64,000 nt of DNA from Adiantum capillus-veneris (GCA_014529385.2 CM043944.1:85711884-85775883); one strand, 5' to 3'. Shown: positions 1 to 11,054, numbered from the stretch's first letter. Notes: a model not told the origin generated them from the sequence alone. Made by a program: numbers and translations.

Positions 1-1
1 T

Positions 2-457
2 CCTATCAAGGAGTGCTTTTCTACTTTTGTTACAGGCAGCCATGGCCATGTTTACCTTGGAAACAATCATGCATGTTCCATTGAGGGTATTGGTACCATG
101 CATCTTTCTATAGATGGCACAAATGAGCTTGTCTTGCATGATGTTAGATATGTGCCAGGAATCAAGAAGAGTCTGCTTTCTGTTGGTCAGATGGATATGC
201 ATGGTTACAGCATTTTGTTTGAGAGAGGATCATGGAAGATGACAAAAGGCTCAAAGCTGATTGTAAAAGGTACAAAGAAAAGGACACTTTACTGCTTGCA
301 TGGAAAGGCCTTGTTGGGCAAATTTATTGCTTTGGCTGAAATTAACTCACATATGGAGTTGTGGCATAAGAGGCTTGGCCATATGAGCCAAAAAGGCCTT
401 ACTAAGCTTTGTAATTTGAACAAGCTTGATGCTAAAGGCACAAAGCTTGATTTTTTG
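2..457 (+). pseudogene. Copia-1 post-protease and GAG-preintegrase segment
   Basis: The frame is open from base 2, so the start lies outside the window. It holds the usual post-protease stretch (VRYVPGIKKSLLSVGQM) and the GAG-preintegrase motif ELWHKRLGHMSQKGLTKL, which supplies the His pair of the integrase HHCC zinc site. The frame ends at a TAA after a run of six T (451-456). The matching CNEC pair is read in the next frame, which points to one extra T in the homopolymer. The family normally reads through here as one polyprotein. Confidence 0.85.
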
Positions 458-458
458 T

Positions 459-1670
459 AATGAATGTCAATATGGCAAGCAAGTGAAAAGTTCTTATTAC
501 TCCCGTGTCTCTCGCAAATTTAATGTGCTTGATCTTGTACATTCTCATGTTTGTAGCATGCCCACTAAATCTATGGGGGGTGCACATTATTTTGTCTCTT
601 TCGTTGATGATCATTCTAGAAAAATATGGGTTCATTTGCTCAAATCTAAGGATGAAGCCTTTGCTACGTTTAAGAAATTTCATGCATTTGTGACCACCCA
701 AACAGGTAAAAGGCTGAAATGCTTGCGTGTGGATAATGGGGGTGAGTTCAAAAGTGGTGAATTTAACAAATTTTGTGAAAATTTGGGCATTAATAGGGAG
801 CTTACTGTTTCATACAGCCCCTCTTCTAATGGTGTGGCTGAAAGATACAATAGGACTTTATGTGAGAGGGTTAGATGCATGATGTCCACAGCTAATCTCC
901 CTCATGGATTTTGGGGAGAAGCTCTAAAAACTGCAGTGCATATATGTAATCGATCCCCTCACATGTCTTTGAAAGGTGACAACTCTAAAGAGGTTTGGTC
1001 CGGTAAACCTGCTTCATATGATGACTTACGCGTCTTTGGTTGCGTAGCGTTTGTGCATGTAAGACCTGAGTTGAGGAGTAAGCTAGATGCAAAGTCCATT
1101 AAAGGCCTCTTCATGGGATATTGTGAAGAAGGTGAAATGGGCTACAGAATTTGGTTACCTCAGCTCAAAAAGGTTGTACGCAGCCGCGATGTTGTTTTTA
1201 ATGAGGCAAGGCTGCTTAAAAACAATTGTGCGGCCTCTAATGGTGACTATAAGAAGGTCAAATTTCAGCATGTACAGCCACCTATTAGGCCTAATTTTGA
1301 CCCTCGGGATGCACCACATATGGCTAAAAATGTTGATGAGCCAGTGGTGTTTAAGCCAGATGATGTTGGACAACAAAATGAGGCTCCTGAAGGGCATGTG
1401 CAGCCACATAACAATGCTGAAAACCGGGCTGAAAATGATGTACAGCAGCTCTTTGTTGATGATATCATTGTTCCACCTGATGTAGACCCATTTCCAGATA
1501 ATGTGGATCATTGGGTGAGGCGTTTTACTCGTCCAAGGCGGAATGTGAGTAGATATGATCCCTCTTTGCATTATATTATGCTGACAGATGAAGGGGAGCC
1601 TCTCACTTATAAAGAGGCTAAGACATGTGAGTCAAACATAAGTGGGAGCTTGCAATGCAAGAGGAAATGA
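459..1670 (+). pseudogene. Copia-1 integrase, catalytic Asp lost
   Basis: The zinc-site CNEC pair is followed by an rve core with FVDDHSRKIWVHLL, the second catalytic Asp in RVDNGGEF and the catalytic Glu in NGVAERYNR, then the usual C-terminal part (VFGCVAFVHV, GLFMGYCEEGEMGYRIW). The first catalytic Asp, normally in an HSDVCGP-like motif, is His (HSHVC, codon CAT at 546-548). The product could not catalyse strand transfer. The frame runs into TGA at 1668-1670, just before the reverse transcriptase, which is read in another frame. Confidence 0.88.
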
Positions 1671-1955
1671 AATCCTTGTATGCAAATGATACTTGGGATC
1701 TTGTGCCATTGCCTAAAGGGAGAAAGGCTCTTCCTAACAAATGGGTATACAAGATTAAGATTGTGGATAAAAAACCCAAGTACAAGGCAAGATTGGTTGC
1801 AAAAGGATATGCACAGAAAGAAGGAATTGATTTTCAAGAAATTTTTTCTCCTGTTGTAAAGCTTACAACTTTACGTGTCCTTTTTGCTCTCGTTGCAGTG
1901 CTTGATTTGGAATTGAATCAAATGGATGTAAAGACAACGTTTTTGCATGGTGACC
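1640..1955 (+). pseudogene. Copia-1 reverse transcriptase, N-terminal fragment
   Basis: RVT_2 motifs are clear: KWELAMQEEMKSL, NKWVYKIK, KARLVAKGYAQKEGIDF, FSPVVKL and QMDVKTTFLHGD, the last carrying the first palm aspartate. After HGD the homology stops abruptly and the frame reads foreign sequence to a stop at 2017. The YVDD motif and RNase H are absent. The break looks like a deletion or recombination junction rather than gradual decay. Confidence 0.88.
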
Positions 1956-2444
1956 CCATTCCCTTGGTCAAAGGGCCACCGACACCTCATTTTATGCCCA
2001 AAAAAGGCCAAAAATGAGCCAATTAAAAGAGGCCTCTAAAGAGAGCCTTGTTGGCTGAGAAGAGAGAGAAAATTTTGGGGATAAAAGATAAGAAAGCCCC
2101 CCCCATTTTAATAGCTGCAACACCTGCACAACTTCCAAAGAGCTCATTTTTTAGCAAGAAAGAGTACACCCCCGGTTTCAAGTGGCCATAACTCTTTCAT
2201 CTTTCATCTGCTTTTTGCCTATGGATACTCTACGGACATCTTCTCGAGACGAGCTTCGTCATGATATCCTCGGTTTCTCCTAATTTTGAGTGTGTTTCAT
2301 GCTTGAAGGGTTTTTCATCAATCTCTTCAAGTGTTTATCACAGGTGTTTTCGGCGGTGTAATAGTTCTTCCTTCTGACAGTGTGATTCGTGCAAGGCTAT
2401 AGAGGCACTCGTTTTTCTTGCCGTTTGCACGCTAACACCGTCTA
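1956..2444. other. Non-coding stretch after Copia-1 break
   Basis: No coding homology is seen. Near 1968-1984 the words TTGGTCAAAGGGCCACCGACACC resemble GATATCAAAGGGCCACCAAC near 38440, where they directly follow an LTR; both may be decayed primer-site regions of one LTR family. The rest has no repeat structure that I recognise. Confidence 0.35.
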
Positions 2445-3107
2445 CTAACCATATGTAAATGTGGGCGTTTCCCCCGTGCCTCCACTTTTCTTGTCAGCTC
2501 TCCACGCTCTTGCATATGTCGCTTTGTCTAGCCCCATTAATACCATGAGCTCCTTCACTTCTTCGTCGACTTGGTCCCGATCTTTGAGGCCGGTGACTCT
2601 CACATATAAAGCCCTTGTACGTCTTCGTTGTTCCTCTTCAAGTGTCATGTTGATGATGGTGGGAGTGGGGGTGGAATCTGGATACCTCCTTGCCTTTGCC
2701 CTTCTTGGCAACCACTATCCACTTCTCTGCCTCATCCACTTTCTTTTGAGTTTTGGTGACCACCTCCACCCATGAAGACGTTTTAGCCTCTTGCTGATTC
2801 TCCTCTTCCTTAATGGCTTGCATTTGTTCTTTGATTACCTTTAATTCTTCTATCGTTGAGGGTTGGAGTTCTCCTTCCTCAAGTCCGCTGCTTGCTCTTG
2901 CCTAGGCTAGCTCTTTCTTAAGGGCTGAAATCTGCTCCTTAAGCTCTTCAATTTCACTCCGAAGCTCCATTTTCTCCTCAGCTCGTAGCTTGTCTTTGCT
3001 AATTTCCATTAAAGAAAGATCCCTTTCTACTTCTTCCACTCGTCCATCTCCAACTTGTACTCCATCATCTCCTTCTCCATGTTTGCTAACCGCTTATTGG
3101 TGACCAT
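2445..3107 (-). pseudogene. LINE ORF1-like coiled-coil protein, decayed
   Basis: Read on the minus strand, about 3050-2824 gives a heptad-rich coiled coil (for example RAEEKMELRSEIEELKEQIS), broken by one TAG at 2904-2902. It continues through VVTKTQKKVDEAEKWIVV into a shifted frame with RTRALYVRVTGLKDRDQVDE and a stop at 2445. A coiled coil followed by an RVTG-type segment resembles ORF1 of plant LINEs. Frameshifts lie near 3045 and 2695. No ORF2 follows downstream on the minus strand, so the copy is truncated. The family assignment is by resemblance only. Confidence 0.45.
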
Positions 3108-3301
3108 AAATGTTGCTTTCATCACCATCGGGGACACCATGGAGATTAATGCGGTAAGAGAGAGAAGGACAGGGCTGGTAGGGACTGCTAGTTGCAGCCG
3201 CTTTAAGACGGCAGGTCAGCCCACGATGGGGCAGCAGCCCACGCTCTGACGGGCCCATGTGCAGGCGGAGGAGGGGGACTGTCAGCTCGAGGGAGGGAGG
3301 G

Positions 3302-3376
3302 AGAGAGAGAGGGGGGGGGGGGGGGGGGGGATCAGCAAGGAGGGGGGGGGGGGGAGAGAGAGAGAGAGAGAGAGAG
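3302..3376. repeat. (GA)n and poly-G tracts
   Basis: Alternating GA runs and G runs of about 18 and 11 bases. The G runs could form quadruplexes on the plus strand, and their lengths may be unreliable in assembly. Confidence 0.9.
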
Positions 3377-4454
3377 TAAACAAAGCCCTAAATATAACCA
3401 AGCAGCACTGAAAAGCAAACCTTTAAAATCGACCAAAATAAAAAACAAAGCCCTAAAATTAGAGACACAAACTGTACAAGGATTGGACAGGCTCCACACA
3501 TATACCACTACCTGCAAGCATGCAGTGCCAAAAAGCACTTGGCCTTACTGTGCATTTGATTCCTAAGACATGATTTAAAATTCAAAAATGATTCCGAGGG
3601 GTGGATAGGCTCCATCTAAGGCTGAGATGTTTGCATGAAAAGAAACTCCCTTGCACCACAGTTGCAATTGCACCTGTAGTTAGGGAAGTTTGAAATGGTG
3701 CACAGCCAGAGTTTTTCAAATGTACAAAAGAAAGAAAGACAATTTAAACACCCAAAAGCTGTGTTGTGAAACAAGATATAAAGGAAGATATATCACGTCT
3801 GCAAAAATGGGAATCACTGTGAGACCCAAAACATCAACAGATTTAAAGTCTCATCGTGAAGTGAAACCAAAAACAGAGTGACCGTATCTAGTATGGAGAA
3901 CCTCTCTATCCGATGCTAAAATGGGAGGTACCCCTCCTAGCATCCCATAATAAACTGTGATGGAAATTCATCTCCCAAAATAAAGTTTGAAAAGTGGGGA
4001 AAGGGAGTGTCTTCCAATGCATTATCAAACCGCTCGGAGAGTGGTCAGTAAGCCTCAGTCCACAAAGCGACTCTTCCGCCATCACTATCTAACAGAATAA
4101 GCACAATACCTTATCTGCTTATCCAACAGATGATCTTGTAGCATCTCTTACTGTTTACATAATGCGCACTTAGTACTAAAGCCCTTAAATAAAGACCCCC
4201 TCAATAGCAGAAATATGTGTATGTTCTCTCTCCTGTTGTGATTCTCCTTTGTGAACTGTTAAAGTCTCAAATCACATTGATCAATGACAGTAACAATCAG
4301 AATTACAAGGATACAGATAATGAAAAGAACGACAACAAAGACACGATGCACCACTCTCAATGAGCACAATAGATTAAGAACATAATTAAACCTCACAAGT
4401 AACCTGACAAACAATTTCTTTTGGGCAAAAACACACACATACTTTATACTTTAC
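3377..4454 (-). other. Probable start of intron 2, no exon found
   Basis: This lies downstream of exon 2 on the minus strand. I searched it for the next conserved block of TFIIIC90-like proteins (the part around the first WD40 blade) and found none. Plus-strand open frames here have no recognisable domain. Nothing else is evident. Confidence 0.35.
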
Positions 4455-4543
4455 CAACCTGTGTGTTGCACTGTTCCAACAACAAAGGAATGACCTGATG
4501 AAGCTGTCACAAATCCTCTAGGACCGTCGATCATAGCAGGATT
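4455..4543 (-). CDS. Exon 2 of TFIIIC90-like gene
   Basis: On the minus strand an acceptor (...TTGTAG) at 4545-4544 precedes codons reading NPAMIDGPRGFVTASSGH and then SFVVGTVQHTG. The donor is either AG|GTTGGT (exon end 4459) or TTG|GTAAAG (exon end 4455). In plant WD40-type TFIIIC90-like proteins an NPA...GPRG block directly follows the YPNA.WS.ENL.AVA block, and that earlier block ends exon 1 at 42335 in phase 0. The fit of sequence, phase and splice sites supports one gene. The separation of about 37.8 kb and the absence of exon 3 leave room for doubt. Confidence 0.62.
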
Positions 4544-4920
4544 CTACAAGTATAGATAAAAATAATATAAGTTCCAAATAGTAAACTATGCCTCGGCAAA
4601 TAAAAAACTTTCGAGTTGTGTACAGTCAGCAAACTCAGCAAGCAAGCTCATCCTTTAAAGTTATGCTCTAAATTTATTAGTCAGCAAACGAGCTCATTTT
4701 GTTGAATTCTAAACCTCCATTAAAACTAAAACACAATTATTAGATTTCATCATTATAAAGACCCACATATTCTTTAGTTTATGCACATAGATGCTTTAAT
4801 TGAGGTAGATCATTAGTATAAGCTAGAACCCATAACTTCCCTTAAACTACCTTCAAGGTGTGCTGTTGTCAGAAATGTGCTTGCAGCGAAGAAAAACATG
4901 AGAGAGAGAGAGACAGAGAG

Positions 4921-5870
4921 AAAATGAAATGAAATGAAATGTTATATTAACGTCTTCAAAAGGCCAAAGTGACCTATGAGACCAAACTGATACAAAAGTG
5001 GTGAATCTGGTACAATGTCTGAAAAGTGTGAAAGTGTGAAAATAAATGCGAAAAACTAAATACAAAGTATTGGATAAGCTTCTTAGGAGCATTTTGGGTG
5101 TCTGGCTAGAATGCTTCTAATCCTTTGTTGTAGTCTCCTCCGGTGAAGTGTGCTTCTGCATCTCGGTCGTGGTCGTCTCGATTTCCTAAGCTCAGTCGCC
5201 CTGTCAATGAGGGTGCCTTTGGTATGAATGTGGGTACTCCTTTGTGCTCGCTGCTGGCCTCTTGCTTCTCCTTCCATTCCTGCTTCTCTCGATCCGAAGA
5301 AATCTGTGATCTGCCTCTGAGGTTGTAGTGCTCTTTGTCTTCTCATTAGATTATCCGTGTGCCGATGTAGTTCCAGTAGGTACAGGCCTAAGCACCTTTG
5401 ATCTTGGTATTGCATGAAGTGTAATTCTGTCTCCGGCTCCATTCCGCATAACTTGCAAATTCTGCTCTCAGGTGGGATTCCCCTAAATCTGCCAAATTCA
5501 ATTTCCAGTTGGTGTGAGGATGTACGAATCTGACCAATAGCACATCTCAAACCATGAGACAGGTGGGTATCCATGTAGTTCGGGCGAATCACAAAACCAT
5601 CTTCAGATAGCTGTAGGAAGTTTCCTTTGTAGTCGGCCATCTTCGTGCCTAATTCTTGTGTGGGGTCTACCCATGTCCTCTTAGTGTCCAACTATATAAG
5701 ATCCTCGCGCATGATTTTATTAATCTCCGTTCGTGTGATTGCCAGTGATGGAGCCTCAAGAGAGTATTGGTAGGGGGGTAATCTTTCCATACTGAACCTC
5801 ACTGAACCAACAAACTCAACGATGAATTAGATGATTATTGCAATGGGGGCTAGCAATCCTTATATACCCC
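4921..5870 (-). mobile_element. LINE-A copy 1, 5'-truncated
   Basis: The minus-strand copy has a reverse-transcriptase C-terminal frame (5691-5083), a 3' UTR, and an end in repeated ATTTC units at about 4945-4921, a microsatellite tail of the kind found on some LINEs. A second copy lies at 7146-8800. The upstream boundary near 5870 is approximate; homology between the copies is visible to about 5800. The body of the reverse transcriptase and the endonuclease are absent. Confidence 0.7.
5083..5691 (-). pseudogene. LINE-A reverse transcriptase C-terminal domain
   Basis: The motif IRTSSHQLEIEFGRF, then ICKLCGMEPETELHFM, matches the cysteine-rich tail of LINE reverse transcriptases: an (I/L)RTSSH.L.IE.GR block followed by a C..C...E..H knuckle. 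A basic C-terminus follows. Just upstream the frame is closed by TAG where copy 2 has a Gln codon (DLIQLDTW in copy 2), so the reading region originally extended further. It is a truncated, non-functional tail. Confidence 0.72.
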
Positions 5871-6480
5871 TCAACTGAATTTGCCAACCCGATTCATCAT
5901 GTAAATTAAGTAAAAAATTCATCATCGTCCTCAATGCCAGAGGATGCCCGGCATCGGGCGTTGTCTGAGAAAGTACTGCATCGATCGCTGAAGAGCATTG
6001 TCAATGTCCGCCAATGTAAATAGTCGTATTGGATGTCACAAAATGATGGCATGTCCACCCGGAAACTGACAAGATTTGAAGTTATAAGTTGGAACTTATT
6101 GGATCCCGTCTGATGGAACCCTGGGGCACACAAGAAAAGTTAAAAAGGAAATTGCCAGAAGGCTGCTGACGTGTCATGCCATATGGACAGCCCCTGCATT
6201 TTACGCTGACTACTGACGTGGAAGCGTACGAAAATCCCGCAAATCGTGCTGGCAGCTTTTGGGCGCCAGTTTTTGGAGCAAATGCTTTTGGGACTTGAAG
6301 CTTTTCATGTGATTGCTTTTGGGGCTCTGCTTTGGGCATCCCTTGTATTGTTTATAAGAGCCCTGGGGCCTCACTCTGTAGGGCATCTAGATGCAAAGTC
6401 TGACAGGAGAGGTCCCTCGACAGTTGTACTTTGCAATGATTGATGATAAAGAAACATGGCTTATCTCTGATTTTGCAGGA

Positions 6481-6518
6481 GTAATCGAGGGCGATTACAA
6501 TTTTTTCAAGAGGGGGGA
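6481..6518 (+). promoter_or_regulatory. Pre-PPT hairpin and polypurine tract
   Basis: GTAATCGAGGGCGATTAC (6481-6498) is a perfect 7-bp inverted repeat with a 4-nt loop. After 20 bp containing the polypurine tract CAAGAGGGGGGA, the LTR begins at 6519. The same hairpin and spacing occur at 29611 and, on the minus strand, at 15739. Confidence 0.8.
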
Positions 6519-7018
6519 TGTCACAAAATCATGACGTGGCATGTCCACCCGGAAACTAACAGGATTCAAAGTTATAAGATGTTCCAACTTAGGAACAACT
6601 TATTGTGTCCCATCCAATGGGGCCCTGGGGGATGCAAGAAAACTTAAAAAATGCGAGAAGGCTATTGACGTGTCAGGCCGTACGGACAACCCCCACGTTT
6701 TACGATGACTGTTAAAGTGGCAGCATAAGGAAATCTTGCAAATTGCGCTGTCAGCTTTTGGGCGCCAGTGTTTGGACCAGATGCTTTTGGGACTTGAAGC
6801 TTTTCATGTGATGGCTTTTGGGGCTCTGCTTTGGGCATCCCTTGTATTGTTTATAAGAGCCCTTGGGGCCTCACTCTGCAGAGCATCTGGACATAGAGTC
6901 TGAGAGCAAAGGTCCCTCGAGAGTTGTACTTTGCAATGATTAATGATAAAGAAATACCGAAAGGGGTGCCAAACTTTGTTGCCAATACCTTTGGGCACAG
7001 AACTACGTCGGGCCGTGT

Positions 7019-7021
<3 letters not shown>

Positions 7022-7075
<54 letters not shown>
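7022..7075. repeat. (CT)n microsatellite inside LTR
   Basis: About 27 CT units lie in the 3' part of the LTR at 6519-7145, just after the shared R-like box. Confidence 0.95.
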
Positions 7076-7078
<3 letters not shown>

Positions 7079-7480
7079 CAATGAATTTGCAGTTTCCGTA
7101 CGTGTTGCTTTTGATTTCTCGCTTGGAGTGTCCAAGCCTATTACATAGGACGTCTCCCATGTCGTGCTAGAATAGTCATGATTCTCTAATGGAGCCTCCG
7201 TCGATGTCGTGGTTACCCTCGCAAGCGTGGGCATCTAGCTCTCCCGAGCTCAATGGCTCTATCAACTAATATACCTCTAGTATAGGTGGGCTCTCACGTC
7301 TGCCGTGAAGCTTGCTCATCTGACTGTCAGAGTCCCTGCTCTAAAGAAGTCAATGATCTCCCTCTCTGAATGTCTCCCACTGCCTGATCTCCTCAACAGA
7401 CTCTCCTTGTGTCTGCGCAACTCTCGCAAAAACAACCCGAGGCATCTCTGATCCTAATATCTCGTGACTCTAGCCAACGG

Positions 7481-7813
7481 TCAAAAGCCCTCTCTGAATA
7501 GAGAATGAAAGTGGCCTCGTATCTCATAGTATATCGGACAATGACAAATGTGATGTAGCTCTGTATGACACAACTGGCAAATCCTGACCTTTGCTAGTAC
7601 TCCCCAAAATCTGCCAGTCTCAATCTCTAACTGATGTGATGATGTGCAAATATGACCAATAGCACATCGTATCCCATGGGATAAATGAATATCCATATAG
7701 GCCAGTGTGATCACATATCCATCCTCTCTTAGCTGGAGAACGTGCTCTCTATATAAAGCCATCTTCGTGCCCAACTCCTGTGTCGGCTGTATCCAAGTAT
7801 CTAGCTGAATCAA
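7481..7813 (-). pseudogene. LINE-A copy 2 reverse transcriptase tail
   Basis: The frame shows PTQELGTKMALY, YMDIHLSHGIRCAIGHI and TSSHQLEIETGRF, then ICQLCHTELHHICHCP, colinear with the copy at 5083-5691. The cysteine knuckle retains C..C and H...C spacing. The frame is cut at 7481. It gives no function beyond marking a second insertion of the family. Confidence 0.7.
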
Positions 7814-7826
7814 ATCTTGACGTATG

Positions 7827-8519
7827 TGTCACAAACTGCTACGTATCAAGCCACTGAAGAACGGAGTCAACTTGCAGATCGTGGACGAGGGGCCTAAACC
7901 CTGGAAGCAATAGAAGAAGTTGAAGTTCTCACCAACTTATAGATCCTCGCCGAGTGGGTCTGTTTTTAAAGAAGTTCCTGCCAACTTATGGGACCCCGTC
8001 CGATGGGACCCAAGTGACCTAAAGAGAATAAATAGAGCAAGAACCACACAAACACAGAAGGAGTTGCATATTCAGTTGATGACATGGTAACAGACTGTAT
8101 GGATTTCCACGTTTCACGCTGACTGTGCTGACGTGGCAGCCTGTACGGATTTCCGCGATTTACGCTGATTGATTTTCAGCGCAAGCTTTCGGGCCAGTTG
8201 CTTTTGAGTTTCAAGCTTTTCATGTAAACTGATTTTCAAGGCCAAGGGCCTTTCAGTAAGTGCAGAGGGCTCACTCTCTGGCACTCTTTTGGGTGAAGGT
8301 GCAGAGCGCGAGTACCGGCCTTGTACCAAGTTCAAGTAATATAAAGAAATACCGAAAGGGGCGCCAACGTTTTGGGGCCAATACTCTCTGGGGTGGAATT
8401 TCGCCACTCCGTGTCGCGTGTGCTCTCTCTCTCACTTACATTTTTTTGTTGTTATTGAAGTGCTAAAAGCATGTTCAATCTATTCTTTTCTATTGGCACG
8501 TGGTGCCCGTCTTGTGACA
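7827..8519 (+). mobile_element. LTR of family D, inserted in LINE-A
   Basis: The LTR begins TGTCACAAACTGCT and ends GTGCCCGTCTTGTGACA, like those at 10032-10722 and 29649-30383. LINE-A sequence flanks both sides, so it behaves as a solo LTR. The five bases on each side (GTATG and TGCGA) do not match, so either the TSD has decayed or the LTR arose by recombination between elements. The shared R-like box is at 8341-8367. Confidence 0.78.
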
Positions 8520-8827
8520 TGCGAGTGTAGTGATCTTTGTCCATGTGAGAGATAGGGAGGGAGTGCTGGAACGGAGGCAGTCTATCCATGTTGAAACCAT
8601 GTGACTGAAACCATGTGACTGAAACCATGATGTCATTTGCCCATACCAGCATATTGTATCCCCCTGTAGCACTAGCTGTCAAGATGACTCAAGGGCTAGC
8701 CAAGCATATCTATGTCTGGGGAGGCCTCATAAACTATGCATGAAGGATACTGATCTAGTAAGTGTCTCAACCACGAGAGGGGGGGGAGCAGCTAGCATGG
8801 CTTGAATAATCTCATGTGGCACTAAGG

Positions 8828-9903
8828 TGTCACGTGCACATGGCTCTATGTGCCATGTGGATGTGGACATGCTTCATCGACTTCCAGAGCCAGTTTTCCC
8901 CTTCTTCCTAGATAGGAGTGTCTAGAACCCGAGGAAGATTAGAACCGGCAATTTTGTGAGCCTGTTCGCAAAACTTGCATGTCTAGACGAGTCCATTAGA
9001 TTAGGTTTTCCAGTTTTGAAACCTCTTGCATAAATGGTTTGTACACGCGTTTTGACAGACGTTATTACATTACAGTGGGCATCCGGCATGACAAGCATGT
9101 AGTTCTAGGTTAGAGGAATCCAAGGAGCCATTCCTCGCACCGATCCAATTCCCAGGTGGACAGATGTGCGACAGTTTCACCCAAACTCGAACCCCCTGAC
9201 CTAATTTATTAATAAATCATTTTTATGATTTATTTGTTTGGGTTTGGTGGACATTTTGCCCTTCCACCCTTAGTAGATTTATAAGCCTTTATCCTTGCCT
9301 ATAAAGGTAACCATCTGCTAGCAACGCTAGCAGATCACATCTTCCCTCAACGTTTCTGTAGAGCATCCAGCCCCAACGCTTGCAGTTCTCAGCACAGCCA
9401 GCCAACGTTTTCAGATTTCATGCCCTTTCCGTCGCCGGAAAGCGGCTCGGTTTACCCGTTGCGGTCCGGTACTTCGACAACCCATCGAGTCTCACCTCGG
9501 CCATTCCCTCGCCATCATCGAGTGCTCACATTGTTGCCCATTCTCTCTCCCCCTCTACACATCTCTACCTCTCTCATTCTTGTTAGAGTTCATATTCTTG
9601 TCCAGGCTCTTGTATCTCCCAGGAGTGGTTTAGGGAGTGAGGGTTGTTTTGTGGTTGTGTTTGGTTGTACTTGAGGTAGACGTCCCTGTTCACCGTGATG
9701 CACTTCACGATGTTGCTTACCAATAGGCTAGCATGAGGCAGGACCCCATTCCTAGGGTTTCTCGAGGTCAGAGTCTCGAGTCTTCTCCAATTCTGCTACT
9801 AAATGTGTGTCACGTTACTTTCAATGAGTTTACATATTTATTAGCATTTTAGGTCATTTATCATGTACTTTTGGCATATGTTGGGCAATGCAGAGATCCA
9901 ACA
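8828..9903 (+). mobile_element. LTR of family E, 3' end uncertain
   Basis: It starts TGTCACGTGCACAT and matches the start and several inner words of the LTR at 37224 (CTATGTGC, ATGTGGACA, GTGAGCCTGTTCGCA/GTGAGTCTGTTCGCA). No matching end or TSD could be fixed; the stated end is a guess at a ...CCAACA boundary. It may be the distant partner of the LTR at 37224 or an independent copy. Confidence 0.5.
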
Positions 9904-10031
9904 TTTGGGCACACTCTCTCTCTAGCATTTTGTGTGTGCGCCACATTCTCTCTCTCGCGTTTTCTCTCTCCATTATCAATCTCTCTCATACATTTTTCCC
10001 TCAGCGATCCCTCTTTCTACAGCTAGTGCTC

Positions 10032-10196
10032 TGTCACAAATTGCTGACGTGTCAAGCCACTGGAGAACGGAGCCAACCTTCAGATCCCAACTAAGGGGCC
10101 TAAACCCTAAAAAACAAAAGACGTAAAAGTTCCACCAACTTTTGGGACCCCGTTCGATGGGGTCCAGAGGACATAAAGGCATTAAAATAAAGCTGG

Positions 10197-10233
<37 letters not shown>

Positions 10234-10722
10234 AAAAGCGTAAAAACTGATGATGTGGCAGCCAGTACGGATTTTGGTTTTTTGCGTTGGCTTGCTGACG
10301 TGGCAATCTATACAGATTTCCGCTTTTTGTGCTAGCTTGCTAACAAGGTAGTCTGTACGGATTTCCGTGATTTACGTTGGCAGTTTTTGAGCACCTGCTT
10401 TTGGACCAAATGCTTTTGAGTTTACTACTTTTCATGTAACAGCTTTTGAGACCAAGGGCCTTTAAATATGTGCAGAGGGCTCATTCTTTGACACGCTTCA
10501 GTGAGAAGGTGCAGAGCGCGAGTACCAGCATTGTACTGAGTTCAAGTAATATAAAGAAATATCGAAAGGGGAGCCAAGGTTTTGGGCCAGTACTCTCTAG
10601 GGTGGAATTATGCCACTCCGTGTCGCGTGTGCTCTCTCTCTTTCAGTTCATTTGTTATTGAAGTGCTAAAAGTCTGTTCAATCTGTTCTTTTCTATTGGC
10701 ACGTGGTGCCAGTCTCGTGACA
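10032..10722 (+). mobile_element. Solo LTR of family D with TSD
   Basis: TGTCACAAATTGC...CTCGTGACA is flanked by an exact 5-bp duplication TGCTC (10027-10031 and 10723-10727). It matches the 3' LTR at 29649-30383 along most of its length, including the R-like box at 10551-10578. The structure is that of a solo LTR left after LTR-LTR recombination. Confidence 0.9.
10201..10229. repeat. (AC)n microsatellite
   Basis: About 14 AC units within the solo LTR. Confidence 0.95.
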
Positions 10723-11054
10723 TGCTCCCTCTCCCTGCCGGGTGCACATGTTCTCGTGCCCTTTCGATGGACAATACGCACTAGGAGCTTGATGACGAGA
10801 AAATCCATCACGATAGATCCGAGATCTATTGGTTGCCAGGTATGGAGAGGAGGTTTGCTCGCAGTTGGAGACAAGTTCATCACCCGATTCTGAAACCGGC
10901 CCGTGGTGGGGCGGTAGGCGTTGGCTTTCACCCGAAATTCTTTACTTTAGACACACACACAGAGCACTTTGCAAAGGAGACCTACGACGGGAATTAACAC
11001 TTGAATACACACACGGCTCGGAAGCTAGAATGCTCCGAGTAGACGGCGACAACC

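Larger units (their letters stand above)
2..1955 (+). mobile_element. Ty1/Copia retrotransposon remnant (Copia-1)
   Basis: The order GAG-preintegrase, integrase, reverse transcriptase is that of Ty1/Copia pol. The element is open at the window edge and breaks off in the reverse transcriptase palm just after HGD at about 1955, where unrelated sequence begins. Two frameshifts split it into three reading segments. No LTR, primer site or TSD is visible, so it is a fragment. It lies beyond exon 2 of the minus-strand TFIIIC-like gene, possibly in that gene's second intron. Confidence 0.93.
6034..7145 (+). mobile_element. LTR retrotransposon remnant, internal region deleted
   Basis: An incomplete 5' LTR (6034-6454) and a complete 3' LTR (6519-7145) both begin TGTCACAAAAT and share the block around CTTTTGGGGCTCTGCTTTGG. 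The 3' LTR ends in CTATTACA. Between them only about 64 bp of internal sequence remains: a hairpin and a polypurine tract. Flanks TTGGA and TAGGA agree at 4 of 5 positions, consistent with an aged TSD. The LTR family is closely related to that of the minus-strand chromovirus at 15170-21642. The element sits in LINE-A copy 2. Confidence 0.8.
7146..8800 (-). mobile_element. LINE-A copy 2, interrupted by LTRs
   Basis: Minus-strand homology to the copy at 4921-5870 spans 7146-7826 and resumes after the LTR at 7827-8519. Matching words include CTATCCATGTTGAA beside CTTTCCATACTGAA. The older element at 6034-7145 also cuts the LINE. The right boundary is approximate. Confidence 0.6.

Noticed and set aside
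7822-8524. Target-site duplication for LTR 7827-8519
   Set aside because: Flanks GTATG and TGCGA do not match; calling a TSD would need three changes in five bases.
10582-10931. Overlapping 103- and 107-aa frames
   Set aside because: They straddle the solo LTR boundary and its TSD and show no domain.
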